In this document: positions 1 to 8,435 of the stretch, piece by piece
How positions within the stretch are numbered: the stretch's first letter is position 1
Layout: each line of letters starts with the position of its first letter
Assembly (NCBI GenBank): GCA_900771035.1
Contig: CAAGML010000109.1
Span: 1-12,090, forward strand
Length of the DNA stretch: 12,090 nt
Reading direction: 5' to 3'
From: Bacteroidales bacterium
Lineage (GTDB): Bacteria; Bacteroidota; Bacteroidia; Bacteroidales; Paludibacteraceae
Program-made: the position numbers and the translations under genes
Notes under the pieces: model-generated
The model's input: the letters and a program-made list of their open reading frames with translations, nothing else
Told to the model about the DNA's origin: nothing
Databases searched by the model: none

Positions 1-1020
1 CCGAAACTGCTGCTTCCCATCAAGGAGGAAAACCGTAGGATGAAAGTCGGAAAGACCGAGATTCTGCTTTCGACCAACTACGAGAACAAACGGGAATACG
101 AACGCGCCATATTCAGCGGGGCATTCAAATACCACTGGACACGCCGCCGCATACAGTACTCGTGGAGCGTCATTGACATGAGTTTCATCAAGATGGGCGA
201 CATCAACGAGGAGTTCAGGAAGAAATACCTCGACCCTTCGTCAAGCATCCGCTTCAGTTACGAGGACAATTTCATAATGCGCATGGGTATGACCATAGGC
301 TACACCAACCGCCGTAACCAACAGTCAGACCAGACCTATTTCACCATCCGTGCAGGGGTAAAGATAGCAGGAAACCTGCTGTACGGAATCAGCAATATGG
401 TGAGACAGGAGAAGAACAACGACGGACAGTACGAGGTTTTCGGAATACCATACTCGCAGTTCGCCAAATTCGACTTTGACTATGCGCACAACATACGGCT
501 GCACGACTACGTGAGACTGGTGTGCCACGCAAACCTCGGTGTGGCAGTGCCTTACGGCAACTCGACCATCATGCCGTACGAGGAACGGTATTTCTCAGGC
601 GGCGCAAACTCAGTCCGCGGATGGGCATCACGCACACTGGGTCCTGGTTTCTACAACCAGATTGACAAACACGACTTTATGAACCAGTCGGGCGACATAA
701 AGATGGATTTCAACGTAGAACTGCGTGCACGCGCTTTCTGGAAACTGGAATTTGCCGCATTCCTTGATGCAGGAAACATCTGGACTATCAAAGATTACGA
801 ACAACAACCGGGCGGTGTGTTCCGTATCGACCAATTTTACAGACAGTTAGGTGTGGATTATGGATTTGGTATCCGCCTCAACTTCGATTTCCTGGTCATC
901 CGTCTTGACCTTGGAGTGAAAATCTACGACCCTTCACGCCACGAGGATGAACGTGTCAGGTCTAACCCTAAATGGAGCGAGGATTGCGCCCTCCATTTCG
1001 CAATTGGATACCCATTCTAA
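1..1020 (+). CDS. Omp85-family outer-membrane protein (TamL/BamA-like), C-terminal part
   Basis: The frame is open from base 1, so this is the 3' part of a longer gene; the methionine at 40 is internal, not a start. The protein is the membrane beta-barrel (surface antigen) domain of an Omp85 protein, which inserts or moves proteins across the outer membrane. The family's lid-loop motif is present as SVRGW (VRGW codons 613-624), followed by RTLGPG, and a later strand reads FLDAGNIW. The chain consists of alternating polar and hydrophobic strands and ends in phenylalanine (AIGYPF), the usual beta-signal for barrel assembly. The GGANSVRGW...LGPG context and the NQSGDIK stretch before the next strand resemble the Bacteroidetes TamL group more than core BamA, but the POTRA or anchor region that would decide is outside the window. 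The stop is 26 bases before the C69 gene, so the two may share a transcript. Family assignment is firm; the subgroup is an inference. Confidence 0.88.
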   Translation, partial: PKLLLPIKEENRRMKVGKTEILLSTNYENKREYERAIFSGAFKYHWTRRRIQYSWSVIDMSFIKMGDINEEFRKKYLDPSSSIRFSYEDNFIMRMGMTIGYTNRRNQQSDQTYFTIRAGVKIAGNLLYGISNMVRQEKNNDGQYEVFGIPYSQFAKFDFDYAHNIRLHDYVRLVCHANLGVAVPYGNSTIMPYEERYFSGGANSVRGWASRTLGPGFYNQIDKHDFMNQSGDIKMDFNVELRARAFWKLEFAAFLDAGNIWTIKDYEQQPGGVFRIDQFYRQLGVDYGFGIRLNFDFLVIRLDLGVKIYDPSRHEDERVRSNPKWSEDCALHFAIGYPF

Positions 1021-1046
1021 CCTTTTTTTGAAAACAACAAAACTAT

Positions 1047-2780
1047 ATGAATATGAAGAAAAAAATTATTTTGATGATGGCATTGATTGCCATCGGTGTA
1101 GCGCAAGCAAATGCCTGCACGAACTTCTTGGTAGGAAAGAAAGCGTCAGCCGACGGCTCAACAATCATCTCCTACTCAGCCGATTCCTATTGGCTTTACG
1201 GAGCACTCTACCATTACCCTGCCGCCAAATATCCTGCCGGCACAAAACTGAAAGTCAACGAGTGGGACACCGGCAAATACCTTGGCGAGATTGACCAGGT
1301 GGCTGAGACCTACAACGTCATCGGCAACATGAACGAATGGCAGGTGACTATAGGCGAAACCACTTACGGCGGACGTGAAGAGTTGGTTGACACGACAGGC
1401 ATCATGGACTACGGAAGCCTGATTTACATCTCATTACAGCGTTCCAAGACAGCACGCGAGGCAATTTACAATATGGTGACGCTTGTCGCTCAGTACGGTT
1501 ATTGCAGCGAAGGTGAGTCTTTCTCAATCGGCGACCCTGACGAAATCTGGATTATGGAAATGATAGGCAAGGGACCAGGACGCAAAGGGGCAGTATGGGT
1601 GGCACGCCGCATCCCTGACGACTGTGTGTCAGGGCACGCCAACCAGGCACGCATCACCACATTCCCTCTTGAGACCAAAAAAGACAAAACCACAATCTCA
1701 AGCAAAAACCTGAAGCGCATCTATGAGCCACAGATTACCACAATCTACTCAGAAGACGTAATCAAACTGGCTCGTGAGAAGAAATACTTCGACGGCAAAG
1801 ACGAGGAGTTCAGTTTCAGCGACACCTACAACCCATTGGACTTCAGCGGTGTGCGCATCTGCGAAGCTCGTGTATGGCAGTTCTTTAACCGTTGCGACTC
1901 AAAACTGATGGAGAAATACATCTCTTACATAAACTGCAAGACCAAAGAGCGTATGCCATTGTGGATTAAGCCTCAGAAGTTAGTGTCCGTCGCTGATGTC
2001 AAGGCAGCAATGCGCGACCACTACGAGGGTACACCTTGGGACATGAGCAAAGGTATGGGTACAGGCGGTTTCCGTTCTGTCTATCGTGCAACTCCTCTTT
2101 TCTATAAGAGTGCCGATGGTACTGAGTATTTCCACGAAAGACCTGTTGCCACACAGCAGACAGGTTTCACATTCGTGGCTCAAATGCGTGGCTGGATGCC
2201 TCGCGAGATAGGCTCAATCCTCTGGTTTGGTGTTGACGATGCTACCTGCAATGTCTATTTGCCAATGTACGCCAACATTACCCGTGTCCCTAAGTCTTTG
2301 GACGAGGAGACCGCCAACATGCTGAAATTCTCTTGGGAGTCTGCTTTCTGGGTTAATAACTGGGTTGCAAATATGGTTTATTACAGATACTGTGACCTTA
2401 TGCCTGTTGTTCAGAAACATCAGGTTGAATTTGAGAATATGCTTGATGAACAAGTCGCTTATATTGACAAAGAGGCTATGAGACTTCTCAACTCCGACCG
2501 TGCCAAGGCTATCGCTTTCCTTACCAATAACTCATGCGAATTGGCTGAAAAGGCTCTTGTTTCATGGCGTGAACTTGGTGAATACCTTATGGTTAAATTC
2601 GTCGATGGTGTAGTCAAAGGCGAGGAGAATGGTCATTTCAAGCAGATGAACGGCACCACAATCCCAGGCGAGGTTGTTCGTCCAGGCTATAGTCCTGAAT
2701 ACATCGAAAACGACCTTGTCAAGCCAGACCCTGACCGTTTCCGCTCATTGACAAAGGAAGAAATGGACAAACGTCAATAA
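1047..2780 (+). CDS. Exported C69-family dipeptidase
   Basis: This is a C69 (PepD-like) dipeptidase, an N-terminal-nucleophile hydrolase that releases amino acids from dipeptides. It is 577 residues from this ATG, or 575 from a second ATG at 1053; both are plausible and differ only ahead of the signal peptide. Residues 1-23 form a signal peptide with a lysine-rich start and a hydrophobic core ending in QANA. The next residue, Cys24, begins the family motif ACTNFLVGKKASADGS and is the expected catalytic nucleophile. Cleavage by signal peptidase I between Ala23 and Cys24 would expose it. The ANAC context is a poor lipobox, so a lipoprotein is less likely. Downstream blocks such as SFSIGDPDEIWIMEMIGKGP and WVARRIPDDCVSGHANQARI are typical of the family. 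The M3 peptidase gene starts 18 bases after the stop, which suggests an operon. From about 2040 onwards T-ending codons become more frequent than in the first half. Confidence 0.93.
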   Translation: MNMKKKIILMMALIAIGVAQANACTNFLVGKKASADGSTIISYSADSYWLYGALYHYPAAKYPAGTKLKVNEWDTGKYLGEIDQVAETYNVIGNMNEWQVTIGETTYGGREELVDTTGIMDYGSLIYISLQRSKTAREAIYNMVTLVAQYGYCSEGESFSIGDPDEIWIMEMIGKGPGRKGAVWVARRIPDDCVSGHANQARITTFPLETKKDKTTISSKNLKRIYEPQITTIYSEDVIKLAREKKYFDGKDEEFSFSDTYNPLDFSGVRICEARVWQFFNRCDSKLMEKYISYINCKTKERMPLWIKPQKLVSVADVKAAMRDHYEGTPWDMSKGMGTGGFRSVYRATPLFYKSADGTEYFHERPVATQQTGFTFVAQMRGWMPREIGSILWFGVDDATCNVYLPMYANITRVPKSLDEETANMLKFSWESAFWVNNWVANMVYYRYCDLMPVVQKHQVEFENMLDEQVAYIDKEAMRLLNSDRAKAIAFLTNNSCELAEKALVSWRELGEYLMVKFVDGVVKGEENGHFKQMNGTTIPGEVVRPGYSPEYIENDLVKPDPDRFRSLTKEEMDKRQ

Positions 2781-2798
2781 TCAACCAATTTACATATT

Positions 2799-4886
2799 AT
2801 GAAAAAAGTATCTTTATTAATTCTCTCCGTAATTATGGCAGCAACTGCTTTTGGAAAGAATCCGTTCTTCGAGACATCAAAGAACCCTCATGGAGCCTTC
2901 CAGTTCGACCAACTGAAGAATGAACACTTCATGCCAGCCGTCGAAGAGGCCATTAAACGCCACAACGCCGAAATCGACGCTATCGTCAAAAATCCTGCCG
3001 CACCTACTTTCGAGAACACCATCGAGGCTCTCGAAAACTCAGGTCGTCTCTACAACCATGTACTCACCATCTTCTACGGTCTCAACAGTGCCGAGACAAA
3101 CGACGAGATGCAGGACATCGCACTCAAACTCTCCCCAATCCTGACGCAGCACAGCATGGAGATTCAGCTTAACGAGAAACTCTTTGCCCGTATCAAGGTG
3201 GTGTATGAGCAGCGCGATAAACTGAAACTGAACACAGAGCAAATGCGTCTCCTCACCGAAACCTACCGTGGTTTTGCCGAGGGCGGCGCAGACCTTCCTG
3301 CTGACAAGAAGGCTCAGTTCCAGAAAGTTTCGGAACGTCTGAGCAACGCCACGACAATGTTCGGACAGAACGCACTGAAAGAGACTAACAACTGGTCAAT
3401 GCTCATCACAGACAAGAAAGCACTTGACGGTCTTTCGGACGACATCCTGGAAATGCTTGCCGACAACGCAAAGAAAGCCGGTAAAGAGGGTTATCTGCTT
3501 AACCTCCGCGCCACATGCTACCAGCCAGTGATGCGTTACGCCAACAACCGTGACCTCCGCCGCGACCTCTACATGGGCTTCACCACACAATGTGTAAAAG
3601 GCAGCAAATTCGACAACACCGAGGTTATGCGCGAAATCATCAACTGCCGTCTTGAGATTGCCCAGATTTTCGGGTTCAAGAACTTCGCTGAGTACCAGCT
3701 CCGTGACAAAATGGCTGAGAACCCTGAGAACGTATATAAACTCCTTAACCAACTCACCGAGGCTTACAAACCAGTGGCTGAGAAGGAACTTGCCGAACTT
3801 CAGGATTACGCAAACAGCCATGGCGCAAACTTCAAACTCATGCCTTGGGACATCAGCTACTACTCAAACAAACTCAAAACCGAGAAATACAACGTCAACG
3901 ACGAGATTGTGAAGCCATATTTCGAGCTTGAGAACGTGAAGAAAGGCGTTTTCGGACTTGCAGGCAAACTGTACGGTCTGAAGTTCAAGAAGAACACCAA
4001 AATCCCTGTATATCACCCAGAAGTTGAGGCTTGGGACGTAACCGACGAGAAAGGCAACTACATCGCCGTGCTTTACACCGACTTCCACCCACGCGAGGGC
4101 AAACGCGCAGGTGCGTGGATGACTGAGTACAAAGGTCAATGGATGGATGGCAAGACAGACTCCCGTCCACACATTACCATAGTAATGAATTTCACACGCC
4201 CAACTTCAACCAAGCCAGCATTGCTGACATTCGACGAGGTTGAGACTTTCCTTCACGAGTTTGGTCACGCACTCCACGGCATGATGACCAAGTGTACTTA
4301 CTATAGTCTGTCAGGCACAAACGTGGCACGCGACTTTGTCGAGCTTCCATCGCAGTTTATGGAGAATTACGCCATCGAGAAAGAGTTCCTCGATGACTGG
4401 GCTGTTCACTATCAGACAGGCGAGAAAATCCCTGCAGACCTTATCAAGAAACTCGTTGACGCTTCAAACTTCAACTGCGGCATGGGTTGCCTCGGTCAGG
4501 TAAGCTTCGGCTTGCAGGATATGGCATTCCACACTATGACCGAACCTTTCAAAGGCGACCCTCTTGAGGTTGAGCATGAGTCAACCAAGGCTTCAACCCT
4601 CGTGCCAATGGTGCCAGGCACAGGCCGTTGCGCAACGTTCACCCACATCTTCTCAGGCGGCTACGCCGCAGGCTATTACAGCTACAAGTGGGCTGAGGTG
4701 CTTGACGCTGACGCATTCGCATACTTCCAGGAGACTGGCATATTCAACAAGAAGACAGCCCAGTCGTTCCGTGAGAACGTCCTCATGCGCGGTAACACCG
4801 AACCTGCCATGACTCTCTACAAACGTTTCCGTGGTCAGGAGCCTACAATCGACGCACTTCTCCGTCGTAACGGCATCAAAAAGTAA
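2799..4886 (+). CDS. dcp: Exported M3-family zinc peptidase, peptidyl-dipeptidase Dcp-like
   Basis: This 695-residue protein has the full-length form of the thimet oligopeptidase (M3) family. Its likely role is removing dipeptides from the C-terminus of oligopeptides in the periplasm. Residues 1-20 form a signal peptide (KKVSLLILSVIMAATAFG). The zinc site is HEFGH at 486-490, with His486, Glu487 as catalytic base, and His490. The third ligand is Glu515 in DFVELPSQ, spaced as the family requires. The substrate-binding block FTHIFSGGYAAGYYSYKW, with His616, is present near the C-terminus. The N-terminal helical half opens with NPFFETSKNPHGAFQFDQL, as in Dcp-like members. It lies 18 bases after the C69 dipeptidase and before a strong hairpin terminator, so it is probably the last gene of that transcript. 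Together the two enzymes could turn oligopeptides into dipeptides and then amino acids. M3 family is certain; Dcp rather than an oligopeptidase A-type enzyme is likely but rests on general resemblance and the signal peptide. Confidence 0.93.
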   Translation: MKKVSLLILSVIMAATAFGKNPFFETSKNPHGAFQFDQLKNEHFMPAVEEAIKRHNAEIDAIVKNPAAPTFENTIEALENSGRLYNHVLTIFYGLNSAETNDEMQDIALKLSPILTQHSMEIQLNEKLFARIKVVYEQRDKLKLNTEQMRLLTETYRGFAEGGADLPADKKAQFQKVSERLSNATTMFGQNALKETNNWSMLITDKKALDGLSDDILEMLADNAKKAGKEGYLLNLRATCYQPVMRYANNRDLRRDLYMGFTTQCVKGSKFDNTEVMREIINCRLEIAQIFGFKNFAEYQLRDKMAENPENVYKLLNQLTEAYKPVAEKELAELQDYANSHGANFKLMPWDISYYSNKLKTEKYNVNDEIVKPYFELENVKKGVFGLAGKLYGLKFKKNTKIPVYHPEVEAWDVTDEKGNYIAVLYTDFHPREGKRAGAWMTEYKGQWMDGKTDSRPHITIVMNFTRPTSTKPALLTFDEVETFLHEFGHALHGMMTKCTYYSLSGTNVARDFVELPSQFMENYAIEKEFLDDWAVHYQTGEKIPADLIKKLVDASNFNCGMGCLGQVSFGLQDMAFHTMTEPFKGDPLEVEHESTKASTLVPMVPGTGRCATFTHIFSGGYAAGYYSYKWAEVLDADAFAYFQETGIFNKKTAQSFRENVLMRGNTEPAMTLYKRFRGQEPTIDALLRRNGIKK

Positions 4887-4902
4887 GTGCTCGTAATATA
4901 AT

Positions 4903-4942
4903 AAAAAAAGCCGCCGCTGCAATGTGCAACGGCGGTTTTTTT
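4903..4942. terminator. Bidirectional intrinsic terminator between convergent genes
   Basis: A stem of bases 4911-4921 pairs with 4925-4935 (CCGCCGCTGCA against TGCAACGGCGG, one C-A mismatch, loop ATG). It is flanked by seven As (4903-4909) on the left and seven Ts (4936-4942) on the right, so it reads as a G+C-rich hairpin plus T-run on either strand. It sits 16 bases after the M3 stop and 21 bases from the M20 stop on the other strand, so it can serve both transcripts. Confidence 0.93.
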
Positions 4943-4963
4943 GTTGTCTTATAGGGTGAGGTG

Positions 4964-6316
4964 TCAAATGTGCCTGTAGAAACCTACTACGGAGACTATG
5001 CCGTTCTCGAAGACCTCAAGATCCATATTCTCGTTTGGCGAGTGAATGGCGTTGCTCTCAAGTCCAAAGCCCATGAGGACTGTCTTGACACCAAGAACCT
5101 GCTCAAAGGTTGAGATGATAGGAATGGAGCCACCACGGCGTGCGGCAAGTGGTTTTTTGCCGAAGCCTTCAGTGAAGCCCTGTTCGGCAGCACGGTAAGG
5201 AGCCCAGTCAATAGGGCAGACATAACCTTGACCGCCGTGCATAGGTGTCACTTTCACACGGACACCCTTTGGAGCAAGGGTTGGAATGTATTTGGCAAAA
5301 GCCTCGGAAATCTCGTAATGGTCTTGGTTGGCGACAAGGCGGCAGGAGACTTTGGCGTATGCCTTGGAAGGCAGGACTGTCTTGGATCCTTCGCCAGTGT
5401 GTCCACCCCAAATTCCGCAGATGTCGAACGAAGGGCGGCAGGAGTTGCGCTCAAGGGTAGAATAACCCTCTTCGCCGGCGACATCGTCAACGTCAATGGC
5501 TTTTTTGTAATTTCCAAGATTGAAAGGTATCTGGCGAATCATCTCACGCTCAGCCTCTGGAACAGGGAGAACCTTGTCGTAGAACCCAGGGATGGTGATG
5601 CGTCCGTGGTCGTCAACAACCTGAGACAGTATCTTGCAGAGGGCGTTGATAGGGTTCATCACAGCACCGCCAAAGTGACCTGAATGCAGGTCGCGGTTAG
5701 GTCCAGTAACCTCAATCTCCCAATAAGCCAGGCCTCGAAGTCCCGTGGTGAGAGAAGGGGTATCTTTGCCAATCATGCTTGTGTCGGATACAAGGATTGT
5801 GTCGCATTTGAGGAGGTCTTTGTGCTTCTTGCAGAACGACTCCAAAGACGGCGAGCCTATCTCCTCCTCACCCTCGAAAATGAATTTGACGTTGCAACGA
5901 AGCTCGTTCATGCGGTTGATATACTCGAAAGCCTTGACCTGAATCATAGCCTGACCTTTGTCGTCGTCAGCACCACGGGCATAAAGACGACCGTCACGCA
6001 CTGAAGGCTCGAAAGGGTCACTTTCCCAGAGTTCGAGCGGTGCGACAGGCATCACGTCGTAGTGTGAATAGACAAGGATTGTCGGGAGTTTAGGGTCTAT
6101 GAGTTTTTCGCCATAGACTATAGGGTTGCCGTCAGAAGGCATTGCCTCGGCACGGTCGGCACCTGCGGCTTTCAGCAGTTCGCACCAACGGTTGGCACAA
6201 CGTATCATGTCGTCGTGATGGTCAGCCTCGGCAGAGATTGAAGGAATGCGAATGAGCGATGCCCACTCGTCAATGATGCGAGGAAGGTTTTGTTTGATGT
6301 ATTCTCTGATTTCCAT
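4964..6316 (-). CDS. Cytoplasmic M20-family dipeptidase (carnosinase/CNDP-like)
   Basis: This 450-residue metallopeptidase has no signal peptide, so it probably acts in the cytoplasm on imported dipeptides. The two-metal site is complete by comparison with the family: His85 in YSHYDVMP, bridging Asp118 in RGADDDKG, catalytic Glu151 and ligand Glu152 in EGEEEIGS, Asp178 in VSDTS, and His425 in AIHSPNE. The lid or dimerisation segment carries DLHSGHFGG, the pattern of the CNDP/carnosinase-like subgroup, whose second-subunit histidine completes the active site in studied members. Length and motif order are normal. It is the last gene of the minus-strand group, 10 bases after the tex stop, and it ends just before the shared hairpin terminator. 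The start is the ATG at 6316-6314, with no Shine-Dalgarno sequence, as is usual in this phylum. The exact dipeptide preference cannot be read from sequence. Confidence 0.94.
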   Translation of the reverse strand: MEIREYIKQNLPRIIDEWASLIRIPSISAEADHHDDMIRCANRWCELLKAAGADRAEAMPSDGNPIVYGEKLIDPKLPTILVYSHYDVMPVAPLELWESDPFEPSVRDGRLYARGADDDKGQAMIQVKAFEYINRMNELRCNVKFIFEGEEEIGSPSLESFCKKHKDLLKCDTILVSDTSMIGKDTPSLTTGLRGLAYWEIEVTGPNRDLHSGHFGGAVMNPINALCKILSQVVDDHGRITIPGFYDKVLPVPEAEREMIRQIPFNLGNYKKAIDVDDVAGEEGYSTLERNSCRPSFDICGIWGGHTGEGSKTVLPSKAYAKVSCRLVANQDHYEISEAFAKYIPTLAPKGVRVKVTPMHGGQGYVCPIDWAPYRAAEQGFTEGFGKKPLAARRGGSIPIISTFEQVLGVKTVLMGFGLESNAIHSPNENMDLEVFENGIVSVVGFYRHI

Positions 6317-6326
6317 AATATTGTAG

Positions 6327-8408
6327 TTATAATTTCAATGCGATGCGGGAACGTTCGTAGTCGATGTTTTCGACGGTGACTTCGAGGTGTTCGCCGACGG
6401 CGAAGGTTTTGCCACGGGGTATGCGGGAGATGTGCAATAAGCCGTTGGTGTGTATGCCAAGGTCGATGAAGCAGCCGAAGTTGGTGACGTTGGTTACTAT
6501 GCCGGGAAGGCGCATACCTGGGTTGAGGTCTGCGATGGTTTTGACGTTAGGGTCGAAGGAGAACTCCTCAAGCTGCGTGCGGGGGTCACGGCCTGGTTTC
6601 TCTAACTCCTGCATGATGTCTGTCAATGTCTCCACACCTACTCCTGCCTGTGCGTTGAGGTAACGGCGGATGTCTATGCGTTTGCGCATTTCGGCAGATG
6701 ACATTAACTCCTCAACTGTCGTGCCAGCGTCTTTAGCCATTTTTTCGACGAGGGCATAGCGTTCAGGGTGAACTGCGGAGCGGTCGAGAGGTTGGGCAGA
6801 CGCACGTACACGAAGGAAACCTGCGGATTGTTCAAAGGCTTTTGGTCCCATGAGAGGAACTTTCATCAATGCTTTGCGGTTAGGGAATGCCCCGTTTTCG
6901 TCACGGTATTTGACAATGTTCGCGGCAAGCTTAGGACCAATGCCTGCAACATAGGTGAGAAGTTGCTTTGATGCGTTGTTTACCTCGACACCCACGGAGT
7001 TGACGCACGACATGACAGTCTCGTCGAGAGCACGACGGAGCAGAGTCTGGTCAACATCGTGCTGATACTGCCCGACACCTATGGACTTAGGGTCAATCTT
7101 GACAAGTTCGGCGAGAGGATCCATCAACCGACGGCCTATGCTGACGGCACCACGGACGGTGACATCATAATCAGGGAATTCCTCACGGGCAACCTCGGAG
7201 GCAGAATAGATACTTGCGCCAGACTCGCTGACCATGAAGACAGGCATGTCATGCCCAAAATCAATGGCACGAACCATCATCTCAGTCTCGCGGGATGCCG
7301 TGCCGTTGCCTATGGCGACAGCCTCAAGGTGATAGCGGCGGTCGAGGGTTAGGAGAGTCTCAGAGGCTGTAATATTGCGGAGGTTGACGACATCATGGTG
7401 GAGCAGTTGCCCCTGTGCGTCAAGACATACGACTTTGCAGCCAGTGCGGAAACCTGGGTCAATGCCGAGGACACGTTTCTGACCAAGCGGAGAGGCGAGA
7501 AGCAACTGGCGGAGGTTGTTCTGGAAAACACGTACAGCCTCCTCGTCAGCCTTCTGTTTGGACAAAGCGGCAAATTCAGTCTCGATGGAAGGCTGCAACA
7601 AGCGGTCATAGCCATCGGCTACTGCATCACGTATCAGACCGTTGTGGGGGTTGCCTGGTTTTGTGAACATACGTTCGACACGTTCGGTAGCCTCAGAGTC
7701 CTCAATGAGGATGCGCACACGGAGGACTTTCTCAGCCTCGCCACGACGCATAGCGAGAAGGGCATGTGAAGGACAGCGGTTGAGAGGAATGCGTTTGTCA
7801 AACCAGTCACGGTATTTGGCCACAATCTCGTCAGGAACATCCTTGCAGGTGGTTTTCTTAGACTCAATCCAAGCGGAACGGCAGTAGTACATACGGACAG
7901 TGTTTCGGGCAGCCTCGAACTCGGATACCCATTCGGCGATAATGTCCTGTGCGCCTTTCACGTCGTCGTCAGTCCATACACCACGTTGCTCGTCGCGTGT
8001 GTCGCCACGCTTGAAGCCACGTCCTGACATAATCATCTTGGCAAGAGGCTCACAACCCGCCTCGCGGGCGATGGTGGCACGTGTGCGGCGTTTCTGTTTG
8101 TAAGGTAGGTAGATGTCCTCAATCTCGGTTTCGTCCCAAGATTTCGTAATACGCTCACGAAGGTCGTCGGTCAGTTTGCCCTGTTTCTCGATAGACTCAA
8201 GAATGAACTCCTTGCGTTTGGCAAGAGCCTGAAGACGTTCCAGATGGTGTGCGATGTCGGAAATCTGAACCTCGTCGAGGTTCTGTGTCGCCTCCTTGCG
8301 GTAGCGTGCTATGAATGGTATTGTGCAGCTATCGCCAAGCAATTGTATGACTGCTGCCACACGTTGCCCGGCGATGCCTGTTATCTGTGATATTAGGTTC
8401 TCGAACAT
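6327..8408 (-). CDS. tex: Tex-family RNA-binding transcription accessory protein
   Basis: This is a 693-residue Tex protein, a nucleic-acid-binding protein related to eukaryotic Spt6 and thought to act with RNA polymerase or RNA. The domains appear in the expected order: an N-terminal helical Tex domain (about 1-190, with IPFIARYRKEATQNLDEVQI and EDIYLPYKQKRRTRA), a YqgF/RNase H-like domain (about 312-440, starting VLGIDPGFRTGCK with Asp317), a helix-hairpin-helix region (about 483-545, YVAGIGPKLAANIV and KVPLMGPKAFEQ), and an S1 RNA-binding domain (about 629-693, VTNVTNFGCFIDLGIHTNGL). The protein stops at the end of S1 (RSRIALKL), without the extra charged tail seen in many longer Tex proteins; this looks like a natural short form, since all domains are intact. 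It lies 27 bases after the C1 peptidase and 10 bases before the M20 gene. I see no TAnnTTTG promoter in the short upstream gap, so co-transcription with the C1 gene is likely. Confidence 0.96.
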   Translation of the reverse strand: MFENLISQITGIAGQRVAAVIQLLGDSCTIPFIARYRKEATQNLDEVQISDIAHHLERLQALAKRKEFILESIEKQGKLTDDLRERITKSWDETEIEDIYLPYKQKRRTRATIAREAGCEPLAKMIMSGRGFKRGDTRDEQRGVWTDDDVKGAQDIIAEWVSEFEAARNTVRMYYCRSAWIESKKTTCKDVPDEIVAKYRDWFDKRIPLNRCPSHALLAMRRGEAEKVLRVRILIEDSEATERVERMFTKPGNPHNGLIRDAVADGYDRLLQPSIETEFAALSKQKADEEAVRVFQNNLRQLLLASPLGQKRVLGIDPGFRTGCKVVCLDAQGQLLHHDVVNLRNITASETLLTLDRRYHLEAVAIGNGTASRETEMMVRAIDFGHDMPVFMVSESGASIYSASEVAREEFPDYDVTVRGAVSIGRRLMDPLAELVKIDPKSIGVGQYQHDVDQTLLRRALDETVMSCVNSVGVEVNNASKQLLTYVAGIGPKLAANIVKYRDENGAFPNRKALMKVPLMGPKAFEQSAGFLRVRASAQPLDRSAVHPERYALVEKMAKDAGTTVEELMSSAEMRKRIDIRRYLNAQAGVGVETLTDIMQELEKPGRDPRTQLEEFSFDPNVKTIADLNPGMRLPGIVTNVTNFGCFIDLGIHTNGLLHISRIPRGKTFAVGEHLEVTVENIDYERSRIALKL

Positions 8409-8435
8409 TATTTTACTGAATAGAGCCTTTCGTCA

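Noticed and set aside
3396..3821. Open frame of 141 codons on the minus strand inside the M3 gene
   Set aside because: It is antisense to a fully conserved peptidase coding region and shows no signal or motif of its own.
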